DNA of 64,000 nucleotides from Epiperipatus broadwayi (Eukaryota > Onychophora > Udeonychophora > Euonychophora > Peripatidae). This document shows, one piece after another, positions 48,431 to 59,997 of the stretch. The position numbers and the translations under genes were made by a program. The stretch lies in the NCBI GenBank assembly GCA_028023455.1, contig JAQFVV010000282.1, positions 1,113,512 to 1,177,511 of the forward strand, in the 5' to 3' direction. The first letter of the stretch is position 1. The number at the start of each line of letters is the position of its first letter. The notes beneath the pieces are model-generated. The model saw nothing but the letters and a program-made list of their open reading frames with translations, had not been told where the DNA came from and ran no database searches.

Positions 48431-49130
48431 TGTGCCCTTATCTGTAGGTCATAATAAGGTAGAAAGGTCAATTACTAAAAAATTTTAAATTTTAAGTTAT
48501 GCTTGTAGGATATATAAATAATAATAGGATAATTAGATTTTATAGTACAATTTAAAGCTGAAAATACTTGGTATATAAAAATGTAATAAATTATTTTAAA
48601 AGAAAACAGTTAAATAAAGCTTAATTACATCCTTGCTTATGGTTGTCAAAGCTGGCCATATAAAATAACACAGCTATGAATAGTTAAAAGTATAATAATA
48701 ATTTGAATATAATATTTTAAAACTAATAAATTAAATAAATGCTATATGTAATGTTATAATTGTGTTTAATAATCAAAATTAATAGAGTATATTTTATTAA
48801 TAAACTTTAGGATGGTGAGAATTATATTTGGTTCAACATTTTAAAATTATTTTCCAAATTTTTTAAAATATCAGTTTTGGTAATTTAGACCGAGACGAAA
48901 ATAAAAAATTATTTGATAAAGTTAGTAAACACGTGACTGTATATTATATACCTTCACACACACGCTTGTTAAAATAATAATAAAGTTTGTGAATTTGAAA
49001 CTAAATATAATTGCCATCGATCATTAAAGTAAAAGTTAAAATATTAAATATTGTTTTAATAATTGTTTTAAAAGTTTAAATAATTTTATAAAACTATAAT
49101 TGAATTTAAAAATACTAGTCTAAATAATAT
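48431..49130. other. Interior of foldback element, unassigned
   Basis: AT-rich, no open frame or motif I can support. Confidence 0.4.
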
Positions 49131-49139
49131 TTTGAGACA

Positions 49140-49147
49140 TGACGTCA
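49140..49147. promoter_or_regulatory. CRE-like palindrome TGACGTCA
   Basis: A perfect cAMP-response-element palindrome, followed about 75 bp later by CCAATCA (near 49215) inside the foldback element. Together they could mark a promoter; one 8-mer may also be chance. Confidence 0.25.
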
Positions 49148-49440
49148 TCAATTCTTTATTTTAAAAGTCTAATCTGTTATATAACTAAATGTGTAAATTT
49201 GTTCGCGCTAAAGAAGTTATTAACCAATCAACGGAGGTAAATTAGCAGACAAAATATAAGAATTATACGAAGCGGGGGAGAAGTAATGTGTAAGTGAAAG
49301 AGAAAGTAACACATTTTTGTAGCTGATAACACCGTAGCTGAAAAAGTGATATAAATTTGAAATTTAGTATTTATTTTAAAAGTTCTTCTGTAACATATAA
49401 TATATTTGGACTATATCGACATGGATTGCTAATTTAAAAG

Positions 49441-49671
49441 TTGTCTTACCAGGGAATTTTATTCAAGTTTAACCAAAACCCTACAGTAGAGATGGAAGTA
49501 CAAGGAAAATTACCTAAAAATATTGCTGAAGGAAAAATATTTGGAAATTGTCTTAATACAGCTTTATTTATGCTCAACCAGAAACGTATTATTGTCACTC
49601 AGAGAAAAATAATTGGGACGCTATATGAAAATTTAAAAGAGAAGTTACTTGCCGTCAGGAAAAAATTATGA
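49441..49671 (+). CDS. Hypothetical 60-76-codon frame inside foldback element
   Basis: I do not recognise the product. The frame is open from 49441 with the first ATG at 49492. Its composition (mixed charged and hydrophobic residues, few homopolymers) is more protein-like than other frames in this AT-rich interior. TTGTCTTACCAG just upstream resembles a 3' splice site, and GTGTAAGTG near 49288 resembles a 5' splice site, so this might be a second exon. An AATAAA-type signal at about 52096 lies downstream. It could equally be a random open stretch. Confidence 0.2.
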   Translation: MSYQGILFKFNQNPTVEMEVQGKLPKNIAEGKIFGNCLNTALFMLNQKRIIVTQRKIIGTLYENLKEKLLAVRKKL

Positions 49672-49679
49672 CGCACCAA

Positions 49680-52600
49680 TTTTACAAGGCTAATTTAAAG
49701 TTATTTATTCTTCTCTATGGAAAAAATTTAATATGCGTTTTATTATAAAGAAAATAATGATGAAGAAAGAATGTTTATCTTTTAAAGGAAAACATTATTA
49801 AAAATATAATACAAGAATTTTGAAATAAAGAAAAGTTATGGAATAATATGAAAGTGCTATTATGTATTTTATGGAAAGGAACCGAAAAACTTTATCTAAT
49901 AAGAAGAGTTAAAAAAATATTATAACGTACTCAATGGAGGAAATGCTTGATTTAGAAAAGATAAAATTAAATTACTTAATGAAAATGGATCCAGGAAAAC
50001 CGGAAAATTATTGAAGATTTAAATAAAGTACCTAGAAGATGCATCGGGGGAAAAAGTCGCGCGGGAAAAGACTAGCAGACAATATTAGAAAAGAATAGCA
50101 GAATTAATAATTGTGTTCAATGTTATGAAAACCAAGGATTGTCGTATATGAATATTTATTAAACAGAGTAGTAATTATTTTACTTTAAAATAGAACATTA
50201 AGTGACTGAAGAAGAAATAAAATATTTTTTTTTAGCTTTAATATGAACGATTTTCAAGCAAGTTCTATAAAGAAGTACCGTAAATATAATTTAAATATTT
50301 TTACTGATTATATTTAAAATATAAAATGCTATGTGAGATTAGGGAAAACATATAAACATAAATTTAATAATAATGAGATTTAAATATAATAGCTTAATGG
50401 AATGATAGAAATATTGTTTTAAAAATAAAGTGTATGTATGGAAGTTTAATATCTACAAGAATTAATGGGATGGTGAACCCTACAGAACACGATCGAGAAG
50501 ATAAAGATCGTTTGGTAATTTGGATATTTATTTATAATGCATAATGTATTTTTTTTAGATCATCGATTGATTAAGAATGATGTGTGAAAGTTTAAATTCT
50601 ATGTACACATTTTATACAACATTAAAACATGTTATGAGATAGGAGTAATTTTAAATATGCATGCATTAAGTTATTTAAGGTATAATTAATAATATAATAT
50701 AACAGAACAATTGTGTGATTCTTTTGAACTTTCATGTTGTAAAGTATTCAAATATTTTAAAATAGTTTGTATATGATAAATATACGAGAAAAGTAGTAAA
50801 AGATTTTCTTAAAGAACAGTGGAATAGTTTTGGAAATAAATGAATTTTATTATTGTTAGAAATGTAGATAGGAATTTGTCGATGTACTGTATAGAAAAAT
50901 CTTGAGAAATAAGATCGGATAGTGACTTGGTAGTACTAGTGTAGAGGAAACCAAGATGATGTTTTGTTAAGAAATAAGAAAAATAAAGTATTTGGATCAT
51001 AGTTAGTTTGTGTGATTTCAGTATAGCTAACTAAGTCCTATCACTGAACACATATATTTTGGACAGTGTTTTTTTTGCGTATTTTAAAACTTTTTGATGT
51101 TATATAAAGCTAAAGAAATAGCTTTAGCATCACTCCTATAATAGAGGTTGGTAGACAGATAAAGGTCACTCCTCTATAGTGTTTTTAATTCACTGTGCCA
51201 TTATTGTCAAGGTTTATGACGGATAATATGCTAGTTATATTTTGATCCTGTGCATCTATTTTCGCTATCCTTGTTTCGTGAATCTGCATCGTCAGAGAGA
51301 TATTTTCAAAGAAATAATGAATAAAATAGAACTGAGGATATGTTATCGTTTAAGTAAGAATAGTTTATTTACTGGAATGTGTAAGAATTGTGTAACTTTA
51401 AAAGTGAAAGTACAAAATATCATAAAGAGAGAAAGAATCATATGATACAGTTTCAAATCAATTCGGAAATGAATATAAGATTTTTAAAAAAGAGAAATCT
51501 AAACAAAGTTTTTTTTTTATAAAAGTGATAATAAAATTTAAATGTTTGAAATAATTTTTAGAAAATAAATATTGCATATTTAATAAGAAATAATTCAATA
51601 ATGTGTGATAGACATATATTTGTGCATGGGGTGTTAATAGTTGTAATTACCATCCGAAGTAAGGCTTGGATGAGTATATTAGATTAATAAACATCGGATA
51701 AGGAACAATAAAACCTAATACCGAATGTAGAAGAATGTTTGAATCTATAGGATTCCATACAACTAATATAAAACTAGAATTTTATTGTTTTTGTAGAATG
51801 TTTACTATGAATGTAAAATTTGTAAAAATATAAATTTAATAATAATAGTAGGGATATAAAGTGTTAATAATAATTATATGATAAATACATTTTGTAACAA
51901 GCTAAATTATAATCAGAAATCCAATAATAATAATACTGAATTTTCTTAAGCATTTAAAAGATAAGAGTTAACTAGAAAAAATAAGTAGAAGTTTGATTTC
52001 ATTTTTTTTTTATAAACTAGTAAAATAATTTTGTGATAGGAGAGTAAGGATATCCATGTACATAATGTAAAATATTGTTATTTGTTTATGTTATTAATAA
52101 ACTTTGTTGTAAATTTATTTTAAAGCTTTGTGTCTTCGTTGTTATTTCTCCACATGGATGCATGATATCACAATACACTTATAATTGCAATAGACATATA
52201 GTTTTTGCAAAAAAGAGTAAACCCAAAGTGTTATAATAATTTTGAAAATATATTTGTATGATAAAATTAAAAGATCATAATTATATCATTTATTGGTCAT
52301 AAGTTGGTTGCCACAATGTTACATTAAAATATATGCTATTGTTGCCACACGTATTCTGTTGTCAGATTATTAAAATACTGCCACGTACGTAATTATTTAT
52401 TTCATTTAGGAAGAAATAAGATTATACTTATACTATTGTTGTTATTATTATTATTTAGTATTGTTAGTAACTGCGTAGTGAATTTATGACATAAAATTCC
52501 CTTTTCATAGTTTACTACCGTAATTTTAAATCAGTTAGAATACAATTTATGAACCTGAGATTTTATTTTATTTTATTCTATTTATTTACTTAATTTTATT

Positions 52601-53005
52601 TAATTGAGCTAGATTCTTATTACAAAGAATATTAAGACATGATTATTTTATCGTAGTGAAAAGAGCTTAGAAAGTCATAAGAATACTATAAGTTAGTTGT
52701 TTAGAATAGTAAAAGGGGGAATAGTATTCTTATGCCATTGAGATAGTATCATGTGGATAATATCTCAATGTAGTCTATCTCATTCCCCGTATCGTCACTC
52801 CATGTCTCATGAAAATAATAAATATTTGTTAATTCAATTTTTTAAAAATATAACTGTATTCGTATTTTAAAAATTAGAGCTAGTATTCATTTTAATTAAT
52901 GCTGGATATTTCATTTATTTATTCGTTAAACTGAGCTAGAACCCATAAATATTTTAAACAGTATAGTAAACAGTATATTTTGGGGTGAGGACGCGCGGGA
53001 AGAGG
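49680..53005. other. Interior of foldback element, unassigned
   Basis: No transposase motif seen in any frame. Small stems occur: GCTAAAG/CTTTAGC near 51109-51129, and CATAAGAATACTAT/ATAGTATTCTTATG at about 52677 and 52728. The open frames at 50809 and 51242 are not supported. Near 52985-53005 a short GC-rich string precedes the inner palindrome. Confidence 0.4.
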
Positions 53006-53635
53006 TTAGAATATATATATACACAAACTTTACTTTATCCCATTCAATCTCTTAGTTATGTATAATTAATAAACTTTTAAAGGGAGAAAGTATATTTAAG
53101 GGACTTACGAATACTTTAATAAGAAAAATATACTTATGATTACACACCAGGCTAGTTTAATCTTTAGTAATATAATAATTAAAGGTTGAGAGTTTGGATT
53201 TATAAGCCACATTTTATATTTACATGAATTATTTACTAAATGACAAAATAATAACGAGCACAAATGGTCACCATTATTTATAAATTAGGAGTTCGAAACG
53301 GAGCGCTAAATGATGCTATAATTAATACAATACGAAGATTTTAAATAATATCTTCAAAAAGTATATATTTCGTAACTAAATGCGTGCCATTTTGAGACAG
53401 GCATAATTAATAATAACTAAAATAAGCAAGAGAGAAATAAATATAACTGCGGTGGTTAAGTTATATAGCAAAACAAGAAGAAAATAAAAGAAATTAACAA
53501 AAGTATGTCATCTATAGAATTGAAATATTATTGATAAGACAATTTAGAAAGAGTTTACAATATAGTTAGCTAACCTGATTTTGAAGCAATAATGATTATT
53601 TTGAATTTTACACAGAGCTTGCGATTTTAATAATT

Positions 53636-54130
53636 TTAATTTTTAATTTTTCATGGTTTAAATTATCCATCCACATACGAATATAATACAAATATAAAAT
53701 TTAAATTATCCATCCACATATGAATATACAAATCATTATGCCATAATTTCATGGTTTAAATTATCCATCCACATACGAATATAATACAAATATAAAATTT
53801 AAATTATCCATACAATTGTATTATATTTATATGTGGATGGATAATTTAAATTTTATATTTGTATTATATTCGTATGTTGATGGATAATTTAAACCATGAA
53901 ATTATGGCATAATGATTTGTACATATATTTAAAATTAAATAAAAATAATGTAAAATGTTTTTTTTTATAATATATTTGTATTATATTTGTATGTGGATGG
54001 ATAATTTAAATTTTATATTTGTATTATATTCGTATGTGAATGGATAATTTAAACCATGAAATTATGGCATAATGATTTGTACATATAATATTTAAGATTA
54101 AATAAAAATAATGTAAAATGTTTTCTTTAT
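53636..54130. repeat. Nested palindromic/tandem array
   Basis: A unit containing GGATAATTTAAA (or its complement), TTTGTATTATATTCGTATGT and ACCATGAAATTATGGCATAA is repeated in both orientations: complement orientation at 53650-53812, direct at 53818-53935 and again at 53970-54090. The array folds on itself near 53815. The two direct copies are each followed by an AAATAAAAATAATGTAAAATG block. Confidence 0.82.
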
Positions 54131-54134
54131 AATA

Positions 54135-55027
54135 TATTTACGGTTTTCTGATTTACAGTTTAATAGATATAACTGAAACTAAAGTATTTTTTTTATAAGA
54201 TCAATCAAATTTGCTTTTTTTTAAATAAACAATATAAAGAAAATATGTTAAAAGTTATTTATATCTACTTAAAATAAAAGTCATCGGTTTATAATTAAAA
54301 ATGTGAATTTTGTGTAAACAAGAAATCAATTAGTGACCGCACCTGGGGTAAAAATAAAATCTAGTTTACTAATTGAATTTGTTTCAACAAAAGATGTTAT
54401 CATTAAATCATAATACCGTTACTATCTGCTAAGCCATAACATTTTATAACACCTAAAAAAAAATTTAATTAATGAAATCGGAATCAAAATTATATAATTT
54501 ATATATCTTAATAATTTTTTTAAGTAAATTAAAAATAACACCTCGGAGACTTTATCAGTAGTAGAAATTAGATTATATGATTTTGTTTAATTAAAAGTCG
54601 ATTGGTCCTGAGGCAAATGAAATTCCAAAAAGGTGTTAAGACTTGGTAGAAATATATAAATTGACTAGCGGAAAAGATACTCCATCTTGCTTTTGAAGAG
54701 CTGTTACTACAAGAAGCTGAAAATTTGTTAATTTATCTATGGCCTGCTAGTCAGGCAAGAATTTGTTGCCTTTGCCATGATGGAACTTCAGAATTTGATC
54801 TATCCAAGGCCGGAGCAACAACCAATGTTGCCTTAACAAGCTTATAATAAATAGAAGATGCCATAAACCGTTAAAAGAACTCACCTTCATTCAAATTCAA
54901 CTACCCCCAACTCCAGCTATAGGAATACCATCTTAGATCATCTCCCAATTAAAGAAAAGATGCCATAAGCTGCCAAAGAACTCACCTTCATTCCAGCTTG
55001 AGTATGTTTTAAAATTATTAAAATCAC
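54135..55027. other. Centre of inner palindrome, unassigned
   Basis: Contains a direct repeat of about 40 bp (AAGATGCCATAA...GAACTCACCTTCATTC) near 54855-54895 and 54956-55000. No supported gene. Confidence 0.5.
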
Positions 55028-55633
55028 AGTGCTCTGTGTAAAATTCAAAATAATCATTATTGCTTCAAAATCAGGTTAGCTAACTATATTGTAAACTGTT
55101 TCTAAATTGTCTTATCAATAATATTTCAATTCTATAGATGACATACTTTTGTTAATTTCCTTTATTTTCTTCTTGTTTTGCTATACAACTTAATCACTGC
55201 AGTTATATTTATTTCTCTCTTGCTTATTTTAGTTATTATTAATTATGCCTGTCTCGAAATGGTGCGCATTTAGTTACGAAATATATACTTTTTGAAGATA
55301 TTATTTAAAATCTTCGTATTGTATTAATTATAATGTCATTTAGCGCTCTGTTTCAAACTCCTAATTTATAAATAATGGTGACCATTTGTGCTCATTATTA
55401 TTTTGTCATTTAGTAAATAATTCATGTAAATATAAAAGGTGGCTTATAAATCCAAACTTTCAACCTTTAATTATTATGTTACTAAAGATTAAACTAGCCT
55501 GGAGTGTAATCATAAGTATATTTTTCTTATTAAAGTATTCGTAAGTCCCTTAAATATACTTTCTCCCTTTAAAAGTTTATTAATTATACATAACTAAGAG
55601 ATTGAATGGGATAAAGTAAAGTTTGTGTATATA

Positions 55634-56924
55634 TATATTCCCATCAGTAGCATATATGTATTTCTCATGCTACAGAAGAGTTGGCTCTTTTAATCAATCT
55701 GACAAAACTAGAGGCTTTATATGCCCATATTTAATATATAAATTTATCATAATCAGATGTATTATTAAACTTCATTCCAGACTTGGTTTGATTACATGTA
55801 TAACAGCCACTCGAACTGATGATGAAAGGGCATAATTAACAAGTGGAATGTAGTGATTTATTATATAGCATAAAATTAGCGTAATTAAATAATAGCCATA
55901 AATTTATTTTGCTAAATGGCCTAGAGTAATGTTGTTTAGTAAATAAAATGCCTGCGTGCATTTAAGTAATGGGTTATATCAAGTATATATGAAATTGTCA
56001 ATAAATATAATTCATCATATATCAGTTTCTGTCTCATTAAATCAATCCAATTCACTAATTGACCATAGCTATTCATTAGTAAAGCCCCTATTAATTAAAT
56101 ATATTACATTTTATCTTTAGAATGTCGCTAGTTTTGAAAGAAGGGTGAAAAATTAGCTTTTTTTTAAAAAAAAAAACTTTTAGAGTAAATAATTAAAAAA
56201 AAAGATCGATTTTTAAATTTAGAATTGACTTATAGATTAATAAAATATTTTATGAATAATTATGAGGATTTCTACTCGATAATTTTATCAAACCTGTCTA
56301 ATTATAGCGTACTTTCGTATATGTCACCGCTCGACTTATGTATAACATTTTGACATAGAGTAAATAATTAAAAAAAAAAAGATCGTTTTTTAAAAAAAAA
56401 ATGTAAAAATACATCCATTTATAAAACTGTGAAATAGCATGTGATACTATTAAGTTTGAAAGAATATTTAAATAGTTATAGCTTCTTAATTAATCACACC
56501 TGTACATTATATGCCATTCATATTTTAAGTAGTATGTACATAAACTCTATCAGTGCATAGTTTTTCTATGTGTAACTGTGGAGAAACAGTGCCACGTTGT
56601 GGGCTAGAATCTTGGTAGTCGCTGTTAGCAGACAACACATAAGCTAGATGTGTTTACGGCAATCAGCGCCACCTAGGTTCTTGGTATCTGCTGGTAGCAG
56701 ACGATGTAAGCTGAATGGGCTTACACACTGTGACCAGCCACACCAAGCGGGCAGCTTGGCTGTCATCCATCTGGCAGAATGTTCCTGTGCTTACACATTG
56801 TGAACAGCGCCACCTTTCAGCTGGAATGTGCAATGCTGCATTTGGGGCCCCTACTCCAATTATTTCTGTGGTTGACCTCGACCAGCACCTCTGGTGGCCA
56901 CATGGGTCAAAAGTCACAAGTACC
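55634..56924 (-). repeat. Right terminal inverted repeat (~1.29 kb)
   Basis: Reverse complement of the left repeat. It carries about 28 extra bases around 56740-56770. The overlapping open frames at 55623, 56663, 56715 and 56779 arise from the repeat and are not gene candidates. Confidence 0.85.
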
Positions 56925-57301
56925 TTATGTAGATAATCAATATTTCCATGTAAAAAGCATTTGTGAATACATTTTTATATCAAATAACACATCCTTTACA
57001 TATATATTTTTTTAATCCAAATTCAAACTTTTTATAGCAAAATGTATCATGATATTAATATTTCCGTTGATAAAAATTTATAAAAATATTTTATGACACG
57101 ATTTATCCATTTGTTAAATTCCTTGCAGCAGACATAGATTTGAATTCATGAAAGGTAGATATTTTAAAAAATATTCAAGAATTTTTTAAAAAAAAAAAAA
57201 TGTGTATATTTCATTGTCATTTTATATAAAAATTACATCTTTTCCATCCGAGCAATAATAATGTAATACATTGCAAATCTTCAAAAAGAAACACTTTATA
57301 G

Positions 57302-58339
57302 TACACCTGGGTCTCATTTTATGCGATAGATAGGTTCCTCAAAAAACACGCGCAAACGAAATCGTGCAAAAATAGACGTAACTTACATTGAAAAAGGGGG
57401 GATGCGGTCTGTGATTTTTCAAAACTCGCATAAAAGCAAAGCACCAACGTAAAATTACTTTAAAATTTGCGCAAAAACAAAATAAGGAAATAAAATATGA
57501 CTAATAAAAAATTTCAAATTTGAAAAAAATTGATACAAGACAAACTTTTTTTAACTATAATATTTAATTTTATTCAAAATAATATATTTTTATGCATAAT
57601 TTACACATGTTCGTTTGCAAACAAATAGTGCCAACTTCACACTCATGTTGTAACAGTGGTTTTCTGGTGACAATGTAATTAATAATTAATCTTTGAGACG
57701 ATGATTTTATTAATTGTTTATGAAACTAACAACTAAAAATTGAATTCTTATTTTTGTCTTTAATTTTCAATTCAGTTTAAAAATCAAATTTCACATTAAT
57801 TTCAAGTCGCAGTAAGTAATTTTTAAATTGTTAATTACAATTAAAAATCAGATTTTAATTTTTAATTGTGCCCACTGCTATTATTGACCTTTTAAAAATA
57901 AACTTGTGGACACTAAATGATTAATAATTGATTATGTTCTTTTTTTAAAAAAGCAAAAACAGAATGTGATTTAAAATGCAAAATTAACATGCACAATGTT
58001 TGAACAAATTTACATTATAATCTTGTAAAATTTAATGTGTGTATACATAAAATTTAAAAATTATGATTTTAATTTCATTATTGCATAAAATCTTACTATT
58101 ATAAAGCACTGAAAATATTGAAATTACTAAGATGAAAGTCGAATTCCAACAATGTGCTATTACTTTCAATATAACGTAAGTGCGCAAAATTTATTATTTA
58201 AAGTAATAGCGCATTATCGGAGTTCATACACCTGGATCTCTTTTTCCACGGACTTATTTAACACACTTCCAGTGAAACACGAATTGCATAACTTCAAAAT
58301 CGTGTTAAATAAGTCCGCGTAAAAAGAGACCCAGGTGTA
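57302..58339. mobile_element. Tigger/pogo-like terminal pair, non-autonomous
   Basis: Both ends are TA followed by CACCTGGGTCTC (57304 inward; complement ending 58337 then TA). The left end has GGTTCCTC...CGCGCAAACG...TCGTGCAAA and CGTAACTTACATTG strings reminiscent of Tigger ends. The ~0.8-kb interior is AT-rich without a transposase. Alternatively 58229-58337 alone is a 109-bp TA-flanked MITE, since its own left arm also reads TACACCTGG. Confidence 0.6.
58140..58337. repeat. Two adjacent hairpins
   Basis: First: 58140-58168 with 58192-58224 (GTGCTATTACTTT and complement). Second: 58229-58267 with 58299-58337 (CGGACTTATTTAACAC and complement). The second forms the right end of the Tigger-like element. 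Confidence 0.7.
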
Positions 58340-58463
58340 TTTATTTTAAATAAAGAAAGTAATTTTAAACCAGTTTATTCATCGGTTTTTATAATAAATA
58401 AATCTTTTTTAAAAACATAAATTCAAAAGTCATTTTCTTTCAATTGTTTTAAATATATCACAG

Positions 58464-58597
58464 ATATAAAATTCATTTTTTTTCTTATGTGTCATAGCAT
58501 CAGCCGGGATGGGAACCCGCTAATCCGGGACAACTGCTTGTAAAGCAGCTATCGCTGACCTCTCAGCCTTCAATGCTTGACATATAAAATTCATTTT
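58464..58597 (-). mobile_element. tRNA-derived short SINE, copy 4, with 16-bp duplication
   Basis: ATATAAAATTCATTTT flanks it (58464-58479 and 58582-58597). The minus-strand insert is the same tRNA-like unit but diverged in the anticodon arm and B-box region (GGGTTCCCATCCC). Confidence 0.82.
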
Positions 58598-58599
58598 AA

Positions 58600-59966
58600 T
58601 AGCTGTTTCCAAGATAAACTAGAAATAAGGCATTCTATTTGCATCCATATAACAAAAACAATTATAGTTGCACATCCAAAATATTCTTTTATCTAGATTT
58701 TAATTTAGCTGCAAAACATTAACTTTCCTTTTCTTGAAATTTATAACACTGAGAATAACAACAAATATTCTTTTCATATAGGTTAGCTTAACCTTTTTTG
58801 AAAAATTATATTTATTAGAATGACAAAGTTACTAAAAATAAATGTTATTTCTTACGAATATATTAAATTTAAAGTCCTTACATATCTCCAAATCTCCTCT
58901 AGACCTATGGTTAAATTCTTTTTGGTGTTTGATACACACTGTCCCAACATTTAAGTGATTACTATTGGTTTCCATAAAAATCATTGTAGTTCCTAATTAA
59001 GCTTCGAAGTAAAATTTTCTGATAGGGAAAAACTGGTTTCTATTCAGGCATTATTTAAAATAGTTACTAAATTATACTTTTAAAAAACTTAAATAAAAAA
59101 TAAGAATGATGATAAAGAATTATAACTTAAAATTAGACAAAAAATATTAATCAATTTCACAATCACTGTCTAGACTAATCAAATTTCTCCTTTTATATAG
59201 ATTTGATCTAGAAATCTCATTGGTTAATTCTGCTTTTAAAACACTAATTTACATAAAAATTAAATGTTCTTTTTTAAAATGCTTTTTTAAACTATGACTC
59301 ATCATTTATTAAATATTATATCAGAATTATTTAATATTTTAAATATTAAATACTTTCATTTAAATATTAAATATCTTTATTAAAACAATTTAAATATTTT
59401 AATGACTCTAAAATATTAATTTTTAAAACAAAATACATTTAAATAACATAATAATTTTAATTATTATTTTTTAAAAATATCTAGACTTAATTTTGCAACT
59501 TTTAGAATGTATCTAATTTTATTAATAAGACTAGAAATCTACTTTTTGTCTACAACCACATACCAATACAAACACCCTTAACCATGTGACACTTTCAGAA
59601 TATTCTGGACTAATATTAAATTATTTATTATTTAAATAACTGAAACAAATAATTATTCTAAATACATTATATATAATATTTATTACTGACATTTAACTAT
59701 TGTTTTATTATTGTATCAATTAAATATAAAAAATATTACTTAATTTTATATTTTAAATTATATACTATATTGTTTTTATATTTAAACTACATAAAATAAC
59801 TTTAAAATATTTAAAACATTTTTAAGGCTTCTATTTAACAAGTTTGAATTTCTCCTACCTATAAAATCACTATATCATAAACTAACAAATTTAATTTTTT
59901 TTTTTGGAACTAGCTGTATTTTAAACTCTACTCAAAATGATTGTACTAAGATGGGAACTCTCTCTC

Positions 59967-59997
<31 letters not shown>

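Larger units (their letters stand above)
53009..55637. repeat. Inner palindrome, ~0.6-kb arms
   Basis: 53009-53617 and 55028-55637 are inverted copies, very similar by eye. They run from TATATACACAAACTTTAC to the GAATTTTACACAGAGC end. The 1.4-kb centre contains its own palindromic/tandem array. The right arm is joined directly to the right terminal repeat through a (TA)n run; the left arm is also preceded by (TA)n. Confidence 0.88.
47135..56932. mobile_element. 9.8-kb giant foldback element with 8-bp target duplication
   Basis: TTATGTAG occurs at 47135-47142 and 56925-56932, exactly outside terminal inverted repeats that start GGTACTTGTGACTTTTGACC. The repeats (47143-48430 and 55634-56924) are about 1.3 kb and roughly 90% identical by eye, so the element is a true transposition product of moderate age. 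An 8-bp duplication is usual for hAT and P elements and within the range of Mutator-like elements; long terminal repeats with little coding content recall Foldback/Galileo (P superfamily) and some MULEs. I found no transposase between the repeats, so it is probably non-autonomous. An inner palindrome (53009-55637) abuts the right repeat. Confidence 0.85.

Noticed and set aside
49441-49671. Confident host gene
   Set aside because: No recognisable domain, a non-ATG upstream part and unproven splice sites; kept only as a low-confidence hypothetical.
53636-54130. CRISPR-like array
   Set aside because: Units occur in both orientations with no unique spacers, there are no associated genes and the context is eukaryotic, so it is a palindromic repeat array.
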